Shown here: piece by piece, positions 26,406 through 37,650 of the stretch
How positions within the stretch are numbered: position 1 is the first letter of the stretch
Layout of the letters: every line of letters starts with the position of its first letter
Source: an uncultured Anaerolineae bacterium
Lineage (GTDB): Bacteria; Chloroflexota; Anaerolineae; Aggregatilineales; Phototrophicaceae
Direction: 5' to 3'
Length of the DNA stretch: 64,000 bases
Assembly: GCA_937944445.1 (NCBI GenBank)
Contig: CALDYP010000011.1
Location: 124,001 to 188,000 of the forward strand
Position numbers and translations under genes: made by a program
The notes under the pieces: model-generated
What the model was told of the DNA's origin: nothing
Databases searched by the model: none
What the model saw: the letters and a program-made list of their open reading frames with translations, nothing else

Positions 26406-27398
26406 ATGGGATGGCTTGGGGTGCTGTTTTTGATGATGACGCTGACGGGGGTCTACACTGCGCCGATCATGCTCGATACGGTGTTCTATTTGCAACCTGT
26501 GGACGAGTTAACCTTCACCGAGGACTTTCAACAGGGGTGGTTTGTGCTGAACGACGACGGCACGGCGGCAGTGGTCTTCGACCGCGAGGGGGGCGTGTGG
26601 CGCTATGACATGGGCGGCGAACTGCGCTTGCTCTACAGCGATGAACCGCTGTCGATGGTGACTGGCTTGTTCACGGGCGAGACGTTTCACGGGCTGCACA
26701 ACATCGGCGAGACGATTCGCATTTACCGTGTCATGGATGAGATTGAGATCATCGACATACCGAGCGACGCGCCCGCGCTCGACTTCTGGACGCTAGACGA
26801 CGGCTCATACACGCTTGAGCGCCTCTCCGCGCCGATGCTGGTAGTCGACCCAATGGGGAAGGTGATGTATGAAGAGGCGCTGCTGCTGCACAACCCTGAG
26901 AACGTGGTACGCATCGGGCGCATCCCCAGCCCGTATGAAGTCACCTCGACCGAGGAAGGGTTGGTCACGCTGTGGTACTGGCCGCTCAACCGCGCGATTG
27001 TAACCGTTGACAACGGCACGGGCATCCCGTCGGTGTTCGGCAACATCAACAGCCCCGTGACGCATCTTGTCTGGCGCGACAACTTCGACACGACGCTGTA
27101 CTTGCTTGACTTCAACACGGGTGAGAATCGAGCCATTGCGCCGCTGAACGATGAGTATGTGCAGTGGTTTTTTCTCGGCCCAAACGCTGATGTCATTCTG
27201 GGGGTCAACGTCAACTTTGTTCCGAACGTGTTTGTTTGGGATGTGGCCACTGGTGAACGGTTCGACCTCGGCCCATATTTGACGTGCGAGCGCCCTCAGC
27301 CCGACCGCGCCCGCCTGAGCACAGACGGCACAACGCTGGTGATCGGCTGCGATGCGGGGTTGCAGTTCTGGCGCGTGGTGATCGACGCGCTGGGTTAA
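26406..27398 (+). CDS. Secreted hypothetical protein, beta-propeller-like
   Basis: This 330-residue protein with an N-terminal hydrophobic segment (GVLFLMMTLTGVYTAPIML) is likely exported or membrane anchored. The body has recurring strand patterns such as GWFVLNDDGTAAVVFDREGGVWRYD, TTLYLLDFNTGENRAIAPL, NVFVWDVATGERFDLG and LVIGCDAGLQFWRV, suggesting an incomplete WD40/YVTN-like propeller. No catalytic residues are recognisable. AGAGAGG lies about 9 nt before the ATG. It diverges from the hydrolase operon across 70 nt and ends 1 nt before the convergent psuG. Confidence 0.6.
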   Translation: MGWLGVLFLMMTLTGVYTAPIMLDTVFYLQPVDELTFTEDFQQGWFVLNDDGTAAVVFDREGGVWRYDMGGELRLLYSDEPLSMVTGLFTGETFHGLHNIGETIRIYRVMDEIEIIDIPSDAPALDFWTLDDGSYTLERLSAPMLVVDPMGKVMYEEALLLHNPENVVRIGRIPSPYEVTSTEEGLVTLWYWPLNRAIVTVDNGTGIPSVFGNINSPVTHLVWRDNFDTTLYLLDFNTGENRAIAPLNDEYVQWFFLGPNADVILGVNVNFVPNVFVWDVATGERFDLGPYLTCERPQPDRARLSTDGTTLVIGCDAGLQFWRVVIDALG

Positions 27399-27399
27399 C

Positions 27400-28293
27400 C
27401 TACAAACAGGCCGCAATCTGCGCAGCGATGCGGGCGTTGTTCGCTAACAGCGCGCGGTTGGCCGTCATCGAATGCCCCCCCGTGAGCTGAGCAACCCGCG
27501 CCAGCACGAACGGGGTGACCGCTTTGCCGTGGATGCCCTGTGCTGCGGCTTCATCAGTCGCTTGCTGGATGGCCGCCTCAGCGGTTTGATAGTCGATGGC
27601 GTGTTCAGCGGGGACGGGCACAGCGATCAGGATGCCATGCTGCGCGCGGATTTGCTGAGCCGCACGGACGACGCTGGCGGCTTGTTCTGACGTGTCAACG
27701 CGGGCGTCAACCGCAAGGCCGCTGTCGCGCGAGTAGAACGCGGGCAGGCTGTCAGTTTGATAGCCGAGGATCGGCACGCCCTGTGTTTCGAGCACCTCCA
27801 GCGTGAGCGGCAGGTCAAGGATCGACTTTGCGCCCGAGCAGACGACAACCACGGGGGTACGGCCTAGCTCCATCAAATCAGCCGACACGTCGTAGGGCGC
27901 GCCGCGATGCACGCCCCCGATGCCGCCGGTTGCAAACACGCGGATGCCCGCCATGTGCGCCACGATCATCGTCCCCGCGACGGTTGTTGCCGCGTCCTCT
28001 TGCAGTCCCACCGCAATCGGCAGATCGCGCCGTGAGCATTTGCGCACGGTTCCCGATTCAGATTGACCCAATGTTTCGATCTGGTCGTGGGTTAAGCCGA
28101 CGGTGATCTGACCTTTGAGCACGGCAATCGTCGCGGGGACTGCGCCCCCCTCGCGCACAGCTTGTTCCATCGTTAGCGCGGTTTCGACGTTGGCGGGGTA
28201 AGGCAGCCCATGCGTGATGACGGTCGATTCCAGAGCGACGACGGGGTGACGCTGACGCAGCGCATCGGCGACTTCAGGATGAAGGTAGAGCAT
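27400..28293 (-). CDS. psuG: Pseudouridine-5'-phosphate glycosidase
   Basis: This 297-residue enzyme splits pseudouridine-5'-phosphate to uracil and ribose-5-phosphate. The family blocks are VVALESTVITHGLPYP at the N-terminus, GQITVGLTHDQIETL, RDLPIAVGLQEDAATTVAGTM, FATGGIGGVHRGA, VVVVCSGAKSILDLPLTLEVLETQGVPILGY and the C-terminal GKAVTPFVLARVAQLTGG. It is full length for the PsuG/YeiN family. It is the last gene after the giant protease gene on the minus strand, separated by a hairpin. A partner pseudouridine kinase is not in view. Confidence 0.93.
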   Translation of the reverse strand: MLYLHPEVADALRQRHPVVALESTVITHGLPYPANVETALTMEQAVREGGAVPATIAVLKGQITVGLTHDQIETLGQSESGTVRKCSRRDLPIAVGLQEDAATTVAGTMIVAHMAGIRVFATGGIGGVHRGAPYDVSADLMELGRTPVVVVCSGAKSILDLPLTLEVLETQGVPILGYQTDSLPAFYSRDSGLAVDARVDTSEQAASVVRAAQQIRAQHGILIAVPVPAEHAIDYQTAEAAIQQATDEAAAQGIHGKAVTPFVLARVAQLTGGHSMTANRALLANNARIAAQIAACL

Positions 28294-28317
28294 AAATGTG
28301 CGTTCCTATTGGTCTGT

Positions 28318-28358
28318 TAGAGCATGAGAGGCGGGGTGACCGCCTCTCTTGTGCTCTA
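28318..28358 (-). terminator. Long hairpin between the giant protease gene and psuG
   Basis: TAGAGCA/TGCTCTA (7 bp) flank GAGAGGCGG/CCGCCTCTC (9 bp) around a 5-nt loop, giving 16 pairs with a small asymmetric bulge. On the minus strand it begins 2 nt after the giant gene stop. No T-tract follows on that strand; TTTT follows on the plus strand. It is probably a 3' stabiliser or partial terminator. Confidence 0.5.
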
Positions 28359-28360
28359 TT

Positions 28361-31300
28361 TTAGGGCTGAACAGCGATGGCGTCGATGCTCAGCGGTCGG
28401 TTGTGGTCGCGGTTTTCGATGATGAGGGTGTGAACCCCTTCGCCGAGGCCGTAGATCATGACCGGTGACATGCGTCCTGCGCCGGCTTGTGACCACCACG
28501 CCTGCTGAACGGATGGACGCTGGACGGTCTGCGAGGTTTCACCACAGTGCACGTTGCCGGGGTTGCTGCCCGCTGCTGTGATGAGCAGACACAGGTTGAC
28601 ATGCCGTGAGGAACCGCCGGTCAGGCTCTGGAAGAACGTGACTGAGTTGCCCTCCACGCGAAGCTGCGCCACGCTGCCCGCCAAGCGGGTGATGCTCTCG
28701 GCGCGCCCGTAAGCGCCAGCGGGTGGCTGAGCTGGGGTCGCCTGCCGCGCCCACGCGAGCGACGGCTCGTAGCGAATTGATGGCACGTTGTCGTCGTGCA
28801 GGCCGGGCTGAAGCGGCGGCAGGGTCGTCGGATTGCTGAACACATTGACAGCGTCGATCACCACGCGGCCCGGGTTCATCACGGGCAGGATCGTCCGCAC
28901 TTCGACTGTGTAGCGACCCTGTGGCAGCCCATAGTAGGCGAACGTGTAGCGGAAGCTGGCGTTCGGGTTGATGAGGGTGCGGTTCAAGCCTTGCCACGGG
29001 GTCGCCCCGGTCGTGGCGGTGTTCAAGCGCACGCGCTCGCAGTAGATGCCGCTGTTGCTGTTGACGTTTAGTTCGACGTCCTCGGCGTCTGTCTCACCGC
29101 CAATTGACGGGAAGGCGGTTTGGTTAGAGGCGCGCTTGTAGCAGATGCGCAGGTCGCCTGCATTCAACTCCGGCTGCACCATCAGGCCAAAGCCCGTGCC
29201 CTCGAAGTTGAAAGTGAGCGTGGCGTCATTGGCGCGGGTGTAGGCGGCAGTCGTGCCGAAGTAGCTGTTGTTGCGCAGCAAGCACCACTGTTCGGTCTGA
29301 CGGCAGCCTGTCGGCACTGCGGCTGAGAACAGGCGCGCGTCGCGGTTTACGCCGAAGTTGTTGCCCACAGCGAACTTGAGCAGAGCGGCGTTCTGAGCAG
29401 CGATGCTGTTTGTAGGTGGCGCAGCAAGGAAGTCGTCGTTCAGACCACTTGGCAGCGCGTTGCCTTGGATGTACGTCACGCCGTCAATCTCGAAGCGACC
29501 GGGCACGAGCGCGGTGATGCTCACGCGGACGGTTCCGCTGGCAGAGGTGCTGAGCGCAGACAGATCAGCTGCGTTGACGATCAACTCGCGGTCAGCGCGG
29601 GCGGTTGTGCGCAGGGTGCAGCTTCCGGGTGTGCCTGCGTTGGCCATCTGGAAGGCCACACCGTTCCACGCAATTGCCCCGTTGATGTTGTTGCCCGCGC
29701 AGATCAACACTTGTGTGCTGCGGCTGGCGTTGACTGGCCCCAGCGAGAAAACCAGCGTAGCGCTGCGGCCCTGCTGCTTGTTGATGTTGAAGACCATCGA
29801 TGGCCCAGCGAACGTGTTCGAGATCGCTCCGTTGTTTTCGACCACTGCGGCAAAGCTCTGATCGCTGAAGGCCGCGGCCGGGCCGCCGGTGATCACACGG
29901 AAGCGATTCTCTGGGAAGAAGCGGAAGTACGGCACACCTGACGGATTGGTGGCGTTCTCGTTGAAGCTGCCGGTGGGCAGCGCGGGCAGGGTCGTCGCGC
30001 CGAAGATTTCGACGGTGTCCAGTGCGACGCGCGAGATGACGTTGGCGTTGGGCCGCAGCGCCTGCGGGTTGTTCAGCACGAGCGTTGAGAAGCCATCGTC
30101 CATTTCACGGATGCGCACCACGTAGGTGTTGAGCGGCAGCCCAGCGATCACGCGGCTGACACGGGCGCTGGGGGCGGCCAGTTCGTTCTGGTAGACGAAG
30201 CAGTTCGTGGGCGTGCCGACGCCGTAGCAGACCTCGGTTTCACCGCCGCTGCGGTCAACCAGCATACCCAACGCGAAGCCTGTGCCGGTGAAGTTGAACG
30301 TGGCGCTTGCGCCGGCGGTCAAGCTGCGGCGTAGGCTGCCGCCGCTGTACGTGCCGTTGAACTCAGTCGTCCACAAGCCGCCGGTGTTCACCTGCACGGC
30401 GTCCACGCCGACGATGGCGCTGGCGTTGGTGCTGACGATTTCGATGAAGTAATCGTTGCCAGCCACCAACTCAAACGACTTGCGGTAGACCTGCCATACA
30501 TTGCTGGGGCGCGTCAGCGGGAAGATGTCCGTCACGACGCCGGTCGGCGTTTCTTCGCGCAGTCGAACTTGAGCGGAGCCGCGTGTGAGCAGCACGTAAA
30601 CTGCGATGGGGTAAGTTCCGGTCGTTGGCACGGTGAACGTCTCGCTGCGGATGCCGGTGTTGACGCCGCCGCTGAACGTCGCGTACTTCGTCCCGTTGAT
30701 CACGGCGCTGTTCACCGTGGTGAAGCTGGTGGGTGAGCCGACGGTCGTCCAATGGAGCGGCACACGCGCGGCGTTGGTGACCTCAAAATCGCCGTTCGGG
30801 ACGAGGTTCTGATAGGTGCGATCGTAGCGGATGCGCGCGTCGCTGGACTCGTAGAGGCCCGGCGTCAGCGCGACCGTGCTGTCAAAGACTTGGATGGCGT
30901 CGAGGTGGAACTGGGCGTTGCGCTTGGTTGTGATGCTCACCACATACTCATCGACAGCGTCCCCGAGCGTGACGTTGATCGGCTGCTGGAACCCTGTGCC
31001 GCGCAGCGACTCCTCGACGCAGGTGGTAGAGCCGCTCTGGGTGAGCGGGTTGAGGTTCAGCGGCGTAGCGCAGATGATCACTTCAGTGAAGGCGTTGCCG
31101 AGCGCCGTATAGAGCGTGATCGCGTTGGCGTTGGCAGTGCGGAACAGGATGCCCGCGCCCGCGCTGCTGGTCAGATCGTAGCGGCCACCGCTGTAGCGGG
31201 CGTTGGCGACGTTGCTCCACGTGCCGAAGAACTGCACGCGCCGATCCGCCATACGGTTGTTGAAGTTCGTCTCGACGCGCCCCATCGCTGGCGTGATGGC

Positions 31301-34300
31301 TGTGGTGTGGGTGTCGTCCAGCCAGTTCGGCTCGCTGTTGGCGAACCACATGTCATCGTAGATCGTCACCGTGTCGATGTCCATGCGCAGCGGCAGTTGG
31401 CTGGGCGCGTGGACGGCTGGGATGCCGTTGTCCGCAAGCATCTGGACGACGCCGGCATACGTGCCCTGCGGCAGACCCAAGATGGAACGGTTGACGCGGA
31501 AGGCTGTCGCAGCGCTCTGGTTGTCGAAGGTCTGGCAGCGGCCTGTCGTGAGCACGGTTTGTACGTTCGGCTCTGGGCCGGTGTAATTCAGGTAGCAGAT
31601 GCGCACCTCGTCTTGGAACGGGTCGTTGACGAAGCCGACGCTGAAGCCTGTGCCCTCCATCGTGAAGTAGAGGCCGCCGTTCAAAGCGCTTGTGCCAGCA
31701 GTTGTGGTGGCGGCAACGTAGCGGCGGACGAACGTGCCAGACGCGCCAGCAGCCGTGATGCGCGGCAGGATGTGCATACCCATCAGGTCATCGGCGTTAG
31801 CGCTGATGTCGTAGGTAGTAGAGCTGGTCTGGTTGAAATGCCGCAGGCCGGGGAAGTTCTCCTCATAGAGGCCAGCTTTGAGCGGCTCACCGGGGGCGAC
31901 CAGCCGCACCAGATCAAGCGCCACTTGGCGATCTTCTGCCGGCCGAACGATGACCCAGCAGCCCGCCGTACAGGTGAGCGAGGTGCTGGCCACCGTGGCG
32001 CGCGCAAAGGCGTTGGCCTCTTTGTTGTCCACGTTGACGCAGTTCGTCGTGTGGTTCGCCCACAGGCTCGCTGTGCTGCCGATTGGCCCGAAGCAGATGT
32101 CCACGTTGCTGAAGGCCGTGCTGATCTGGCGCACGTACTCGACCGCAGGGAAGCTTCCAGCGAACTCGAAGTAGAACACGCCGCCGCGCCGTGTGCCGAG
32201 CGCTTGGCTGTCGCCAGACACGCTGCCCGTGCGGTTGACCGTGAGCACTGTCCAGTTAAATGGCAGAGTGCGCAGGCGTGGATCGTCGTCTTCAGCGCGC
32301 GGGCTGCTTGCGTCCAAACGGAAGCTGGAGGGCTTCGCGCCGAGGATGTGCAGGCCGCTCACCGTCAGCGGGCGCGTGTCGGTGCTGCTGAGCGTCACGG
32401 TGTACGTCTCGTTCTGGCCGCTGGCGTTGTGCAGCCCGACGACGGTCAGCGCGAACGGGCTGGTGGCCAACGGCGCTGGGATGCGGTTGATCGTCTGGTT
32501 GACGGTGTCGCAGGGGGTGGCGCGGGTCACGCACAGCGTGTAGGGGCTGGCGCTCGCGGTTGATTCGTTCAGCAGGATGCTGAAGCCGATGCCCTTCATC
32601 GTGAACGTGAACTGCGACGCAGGCGCAGTGCGCGTGGCAGTGGTCGCGTTGGTCGCGTTGTTGAACGTCCACGTGCCGTTGAAGTTGGCGTTTGTGTCGT
32701 CGCGCAGCTCTTGCACCGTGTAGATGCCTTCCGTCAGCCCGCCTGCTTCCATCACCTGCACGGCGTCAAGCTGGAGGCGCTGGTTGAGGGTGTTGACGAT
32801 GCTCACGGCGTAGTGGCCCGCGCTGGTGAACATCTGCGTGGCGCGGCCAGAGGTCAAGTTGAGTGGGCTGCCGCACTGCTGAGCGCTGGCGGGCGTGTCA
32901 AGATCCTTCCAGCACACTTGCACTGCCGTCGCAGCGGTCGGGCTGCTGGTGTAGATCTTGATGCCGGTTGCTGGGTCGTTCTCGCCGACTTCGAACATGG
33001 CGACCGCGCCGGCTGCCGTGGCCGCGTGGAAGGTGCGGTTCAGGCTGGTGGCGGCTGGGTTGCCCTCAACGCGCGTCCATGTGTTGACGGATGGGCCGTA
33101 AGTGATGAGCAGGTCGCCGTTCAGGTCGCGTGCGCTGTCGTCGTAGAGGCTGCCCAGCGCGTAGAGTTCACCGTACACCTCAATCGCGTCTACGTAGAGG
33201 TTCACCGCGGTGGTGTTCTCGATCGTCACAGTGTAGTTGCCAAGCGGCAGGCCTGTGAACGGGATCGACACGCGGTTGAACGTCGCGGGGGACTGGGTCG
33301 TGCCGGTGAAGGTGAAGGTGTTTGTCCCTACTGCTGTGACATTGAAGCTGCCGCCCAGCGGGTTCGTCGTCGTGATCAGCGAGAAGCCGGTTGCGTTCTC
33401 GATCTGGAAGGTGAGGCGTGACGGTACGCCAGTGCGCGGTGACCCTGCGCTGCCGACGGTTCCGCTCGCGTTAGAGAGCACGAGCGACGTGCCGCCGCTG
33501 AAGGTTGGGCTGCTCTGGCGGAACCAGTTGCTAGGCGTGTCGGCGCTGAAGATGCTGCTGCTGCTGCCGCCCACACAGCCGTTGTTCGACAGCGTGCCGA
33601 CGCACGTTCCGCTCTCTGAGAGGCTGGTCTCGTAGTAGCCGGGGGCGAGCTGCGTCCCCAGCAGCACCTGATAGCCGTCAATCAGCAGCGGGGCTGGGGC
33701 CAGCGCAGTAAAGGTCAGGGTGCTGTTGGCCGTTGCCGGTGACAGCACGAGCACAGCTTGCGCCGACGTCGCCAGCGCGGACGTCACGCCGCAGCGGGTC
33801 GAACCGGTGATGCCGTAGCGGCGCGTCAGCGGGTTGAAGGTGATCTCGCCGTCTTGCCCGTCCACGCAGTAGAGCAGGTCGGCTTTGGTGGCGTTGGGCG
33901 CGTCGCTGTAGAGCACGACCGTCGCCCCTTGCGACAGGTCGAGCCGCATCACGCCGACGTGGCCGGCGATGACGCTGGAGACTGCGCCGCTGTTGGGATC
34001 AGCCACGGCGACGTTGCTATTGCCGCTGAAGGCGGTGAGGTTGGGCGCGCTGCGATACAGCCAGCCGTTAGTCGGCAGCAGTTGCAGGGCGTTCACGCCG
34101 CTGATCTGGAACGTCTCGTTGGCGGTCACATCGGTGAGGATGGTCGGCGGCAGCGGGTCGTTTAGGACTTCGACGAAGTCGATGGCGACGCGGCCCATCG
34201 GCGCGGTGCGCGGGCGCGACGGGTTGCCCGCCGTGAGGGCAGTCGTCCCCTCTTCCGTGTCACGGATGCGCACGTAGTAGGTGTTAGCCGTCAAGCCAGC

Positions 34301-37300
34301 GATCGTGCGCGAGACGCGGGTTGTGGCCGCGGCGCGCTCGTTCTCATACTGGACGCAGTTCGCGCCGGTCAAGGCGGGGTTCGTGGCGTAGCAGATCTCG
34401 ACGCGCCCGGCGAACGTGTCCAGCACCATCCCGATGCGGACGCCCGTCCCTGTGAAGCTGAAGCGCGCTTCGGCTCCGGGTTGGATGCTGCGGGTCACGT
34501 AGCGCCCGAAGGCCGCGTTGTTGACGACTGTCTCCCAGTCGGCTTGGCCGACTTCGAACACGCCCACCTCATCCACGAGGAAGCGGCGGGACGCTAGATT
34601 CGTTGGGGTCGTCGGCTGTAGGTCGTTCCCGACGAAGCGCAGCCGCCCGGTGACGTCTGAGGCTGGAGAGAAGACGTAGTAGACCACTTGGTAGGCGCGG
34701 GTGGCGATGTACGACACCGTCTGCGGCGTGAAGGCGCTGATGGCTGTGCTCCCGTCGAAGAGGTCGAGCGTCACGGTAGGCGTGGGCACGCCCGTCGCCC
34801 CGTCGATCATCACGCGGGCGGTGACGATGTAGGAACGCCCGCCCTTGAAGGCAATCTCAGAGCTGAGGATGCCCTGACCGTTCCCTGTGACCACAGCTGC
34901 GCCGGCCAGCGAGCCGTTGAACGCTGGCGCGCCGCTGGTGAAGTTCGCTGCAGGCAGGCTACCAGTGACCGCCCACGCGCTGGGCGTGCGCTGCGTGCCG
35001 ACCTGATCGAACGATTCAAAGCTGCCATTAGGCACGAGGTTGGCACTCGCGCCGCCGAAGTAGCTGATGCCAACCGCGTCGTCGTCGTAGAAGCCCGCTG
35101 TCAGCGGCGTGGTGTTCACCACAGGCTCGATTGTGTCGAGGATGAAGTTACCCGCCGTCAGCGCGGTGATGCTCACCACGTGGGGCGCGGTGCTGCCGGT
35201 TTCGTTCAGCAGCACGTTGACGTGGTGGCCGAAGCCTGAGCCGGCGTTGTTGACGACGACGCAGCGGCGGTCGTTGGGCGTCGTTTCAAGCGCGGCGCAG
35301 AACTGGAGCAGCGCCTGACCCGCGCTGAGGTTGCGGCGGAAACGCACTGCGTCCGCGCCCGAGGTGCGGAACGTCACGCTTGCGCCCATGATGTTGCGGC
35401 TGATGTCGTAAGAGCCGCCGCTGAACTGCGTGACCGGCCCATTGACGGTTGACCACACAGTTGGGCTGTAGGCGAAGCGGTTCTGTGCGGCGCGGTTGAC
35501 GAAGCTCGTCTCGTAGACCGTGCCCGGGGTGAGCGGGGTCAGCGACTGCCAATCGTCGTTCAGCACCGTCACGCCGTCGAACCACATGTTGAGGTACGGG
35601 GCGTTGATCTTGACTGGCGTCAAGTTGTCGCCGAGGTGAGTGATGGCTACTGCGTAGTAATCTGTCGAGCTGATGGTGTTATCCAAGCCGGTGATGGGGC
35701 GCATCTGGTTGAACAGCAGGCCAGCCGAGAAGTTCTCGTAGATGACGCATGTCCCTGTGCTGCGGATGACGTTGGGCAGCGGCAGCGGGCCGCTCGTGCG
35801 CAACCAGCAGATCGATACTGCATCCGACTGACGATCCAGTCGGAAGCGCGGGATGAACCCGTCACCGTCGACGCCGAACACGACGCTGGCCCCCACCTGT
35901 TTCGTCCAGACGACGCTGCCGCTGCTGTCGCGGGTGGCTGTGCCGTCGTTAACGATTAAGAAGGTGTTGGCGGTGGTGGTCGAGGCGTTGAAGTTGAGGA
36001 CGGGATCGCGCGGGTTGAACACGCCCGGCGTCATCAACGTGTTGGTGTTGTCGTAGTACTGGACAGCCGCGGCGAAATCCTCATGAACCCCCGGCGGCAG
36101 AACGCCGGCGCCGTAAACCGTCACGCGGTCGAAGTTGAACGGCTCGTTGAGGAGGCTGAAGATCTCAACTTGATGATAGCCGGGGGTGGGGTTGACGTTT
36201 GGCCAGCCGCCAACGAACAGGTCATCGCTGATGAGGAGCGTGTTGCGCGTCGGGCGGATGTTGGCTGTGCCGTTCGTCGGGGACAGCGTGCCGTCGTCCC
36301 CCAGCACTTGGCGGTACGTTCCGGCGCGCGTGTCTACGACGATGCAGCGGCCAAAGTCGTTGGTAGCCGCGGTCAACACGTGACGATCCACGCAGATCAT
36401 CAACTGGCGAGTCAGAGCGTTGGTGTTGTTGAAGTCGTAGAGGAAGTACTCGGCGTCGGCGGCGATGCGGAAGGCGAGGAACGGCCCCGCGTGGGTCACA
36501 GTCGTGGTGCTGAGCGACTGGTTGCTCGCAGCGGGCACGTTGAACGCATGTACCCAACTGTCCTCAATCCCGCCCAAGTAAGCGAAGTCAACCAGTTGAT
36601 CGTTTTCGGTCGTGCCGTTGGGCAGCGTGCCGTTCATGTTGTGCTGCGGGCCGAAGACGACCAAGCCATCCAACACCAGCGTGCCGAGGTTGCTCAGGAC
36701 GGCGGGCAGCGCAGGCCGCACGATGCCGCTGATCGTGATCTCGTACTCACGTTCGTCGTTCAAGCCGTACCACGGCACGTAGGCGTTGTAGGCGAGCGGC
36801 GTAGCCACGCCCAGCGGCGACGTGTCGACAAGCTGGCAGAGGTCGTGGTTGTTGCTGACGTCGCGCACGCACAGGCGGAACTCTGCGCCGGCGGGCATCA
36901 GCGTCGTGCCGAGGGCGAAGCCCGTCGCGCCGTTGATGCGGAACGACACGTCATCAGCGCCGTCTACTGCGCGGAAGGCGATGGCGCGGGTGAGCTGCGG
37001 CACGCGCACCTCCGCCCAGTTGGCCTTGCTGGCAAAGATGTTGCGCATTTCGGCGTTGTCGAAGTCATACGTGCCCGGCCCAAACGGCCCTGAGCTAGTG
37101 ACGGGCGTTGTGTCGTCGAGCAGGCCGAAGGCGTCTATCGCAAGGGTCGGTCCGTTGGGGCTGCCGTTTTCGATGACGACTTCCATTTGTTGGTTCGTTG
37201 TGCCGTTGCACATGACCGTGTACGGCCCGGGCATGTTGTTGCTCAGGAAGCGCGTAGGCGTGCTGGCGGGCAGAACGACGTTGCGCGCCCCTGCGTAGCA

Positions 37301-37650
37301 GGTTAGAACGCCTGTGCCCGCGCTCGCTGCGTCGAGGTCAATCGTGGTGGTTGAAATCGGCGGGTTGCTGGCGGCTGTTGTGCTGAAGGCATACGACCAT
37401 ACGTCAGTCTCAACGTCGTTGACGCGGATTTTGTACTGCGCGCCTGCCCCGCCAGTGCCCTGCATGTAGAGGACGAAGCCCGTGCCGATCATCTGGAAGA
37501 TGGCGCGGTCGCCGCTGCCGTTGCTCTGGTGCAGCGTGTTGTTGATGGCGCGCGGGTTGCTGAGCGCCTGCCAGCGGAACGTGCCGACCTGCGGCGAGGG
37601 CTGAGCGTTTTCGTAGCGCCAGTAGATGCTGCTGTCGTCGTAGAGGCCCG
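28361..37650 (-). repeat. About 17 tandem beta-sandwich modules in the giant protease
   Basis: Residues about 1930-5025 consist of diverged modules of roughly 130-230 aa. Recurrent landmarks are an opening such as PGLYDDSSIYWRY, TAGFYDDDAVGISYF, APGYYETSL, KAGLYEENF or QPGLHDDNVPSIRY; a core GTGFxLxMxxD...VCY...; a turn GLPxxTYxVRI; and an ending such as LQLDAVQV, HLDAIQVF, ALDTVEIF or SIDAIAVQP. Two modules carry an extra insert that begins LVPNGSFE or LVPNGDFE, like CBM4/9-type carbohydrate-binding domains. Confidence 0.8.

Noticed and set aside
28318-28358. Terminator for a plus-strand transcript
   Set aside because: T residues follow on the plus strand, but no plus-strand gene ends nearby, so the hairpin is listed with the giant gene instead.
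30752-32563. 603-codon open frame on the plus strand inside the giant gene
   Set aside because: It is antisense to the modular protease, has no recognisable domain and has the composition expected of a GC-rich shadow frame.
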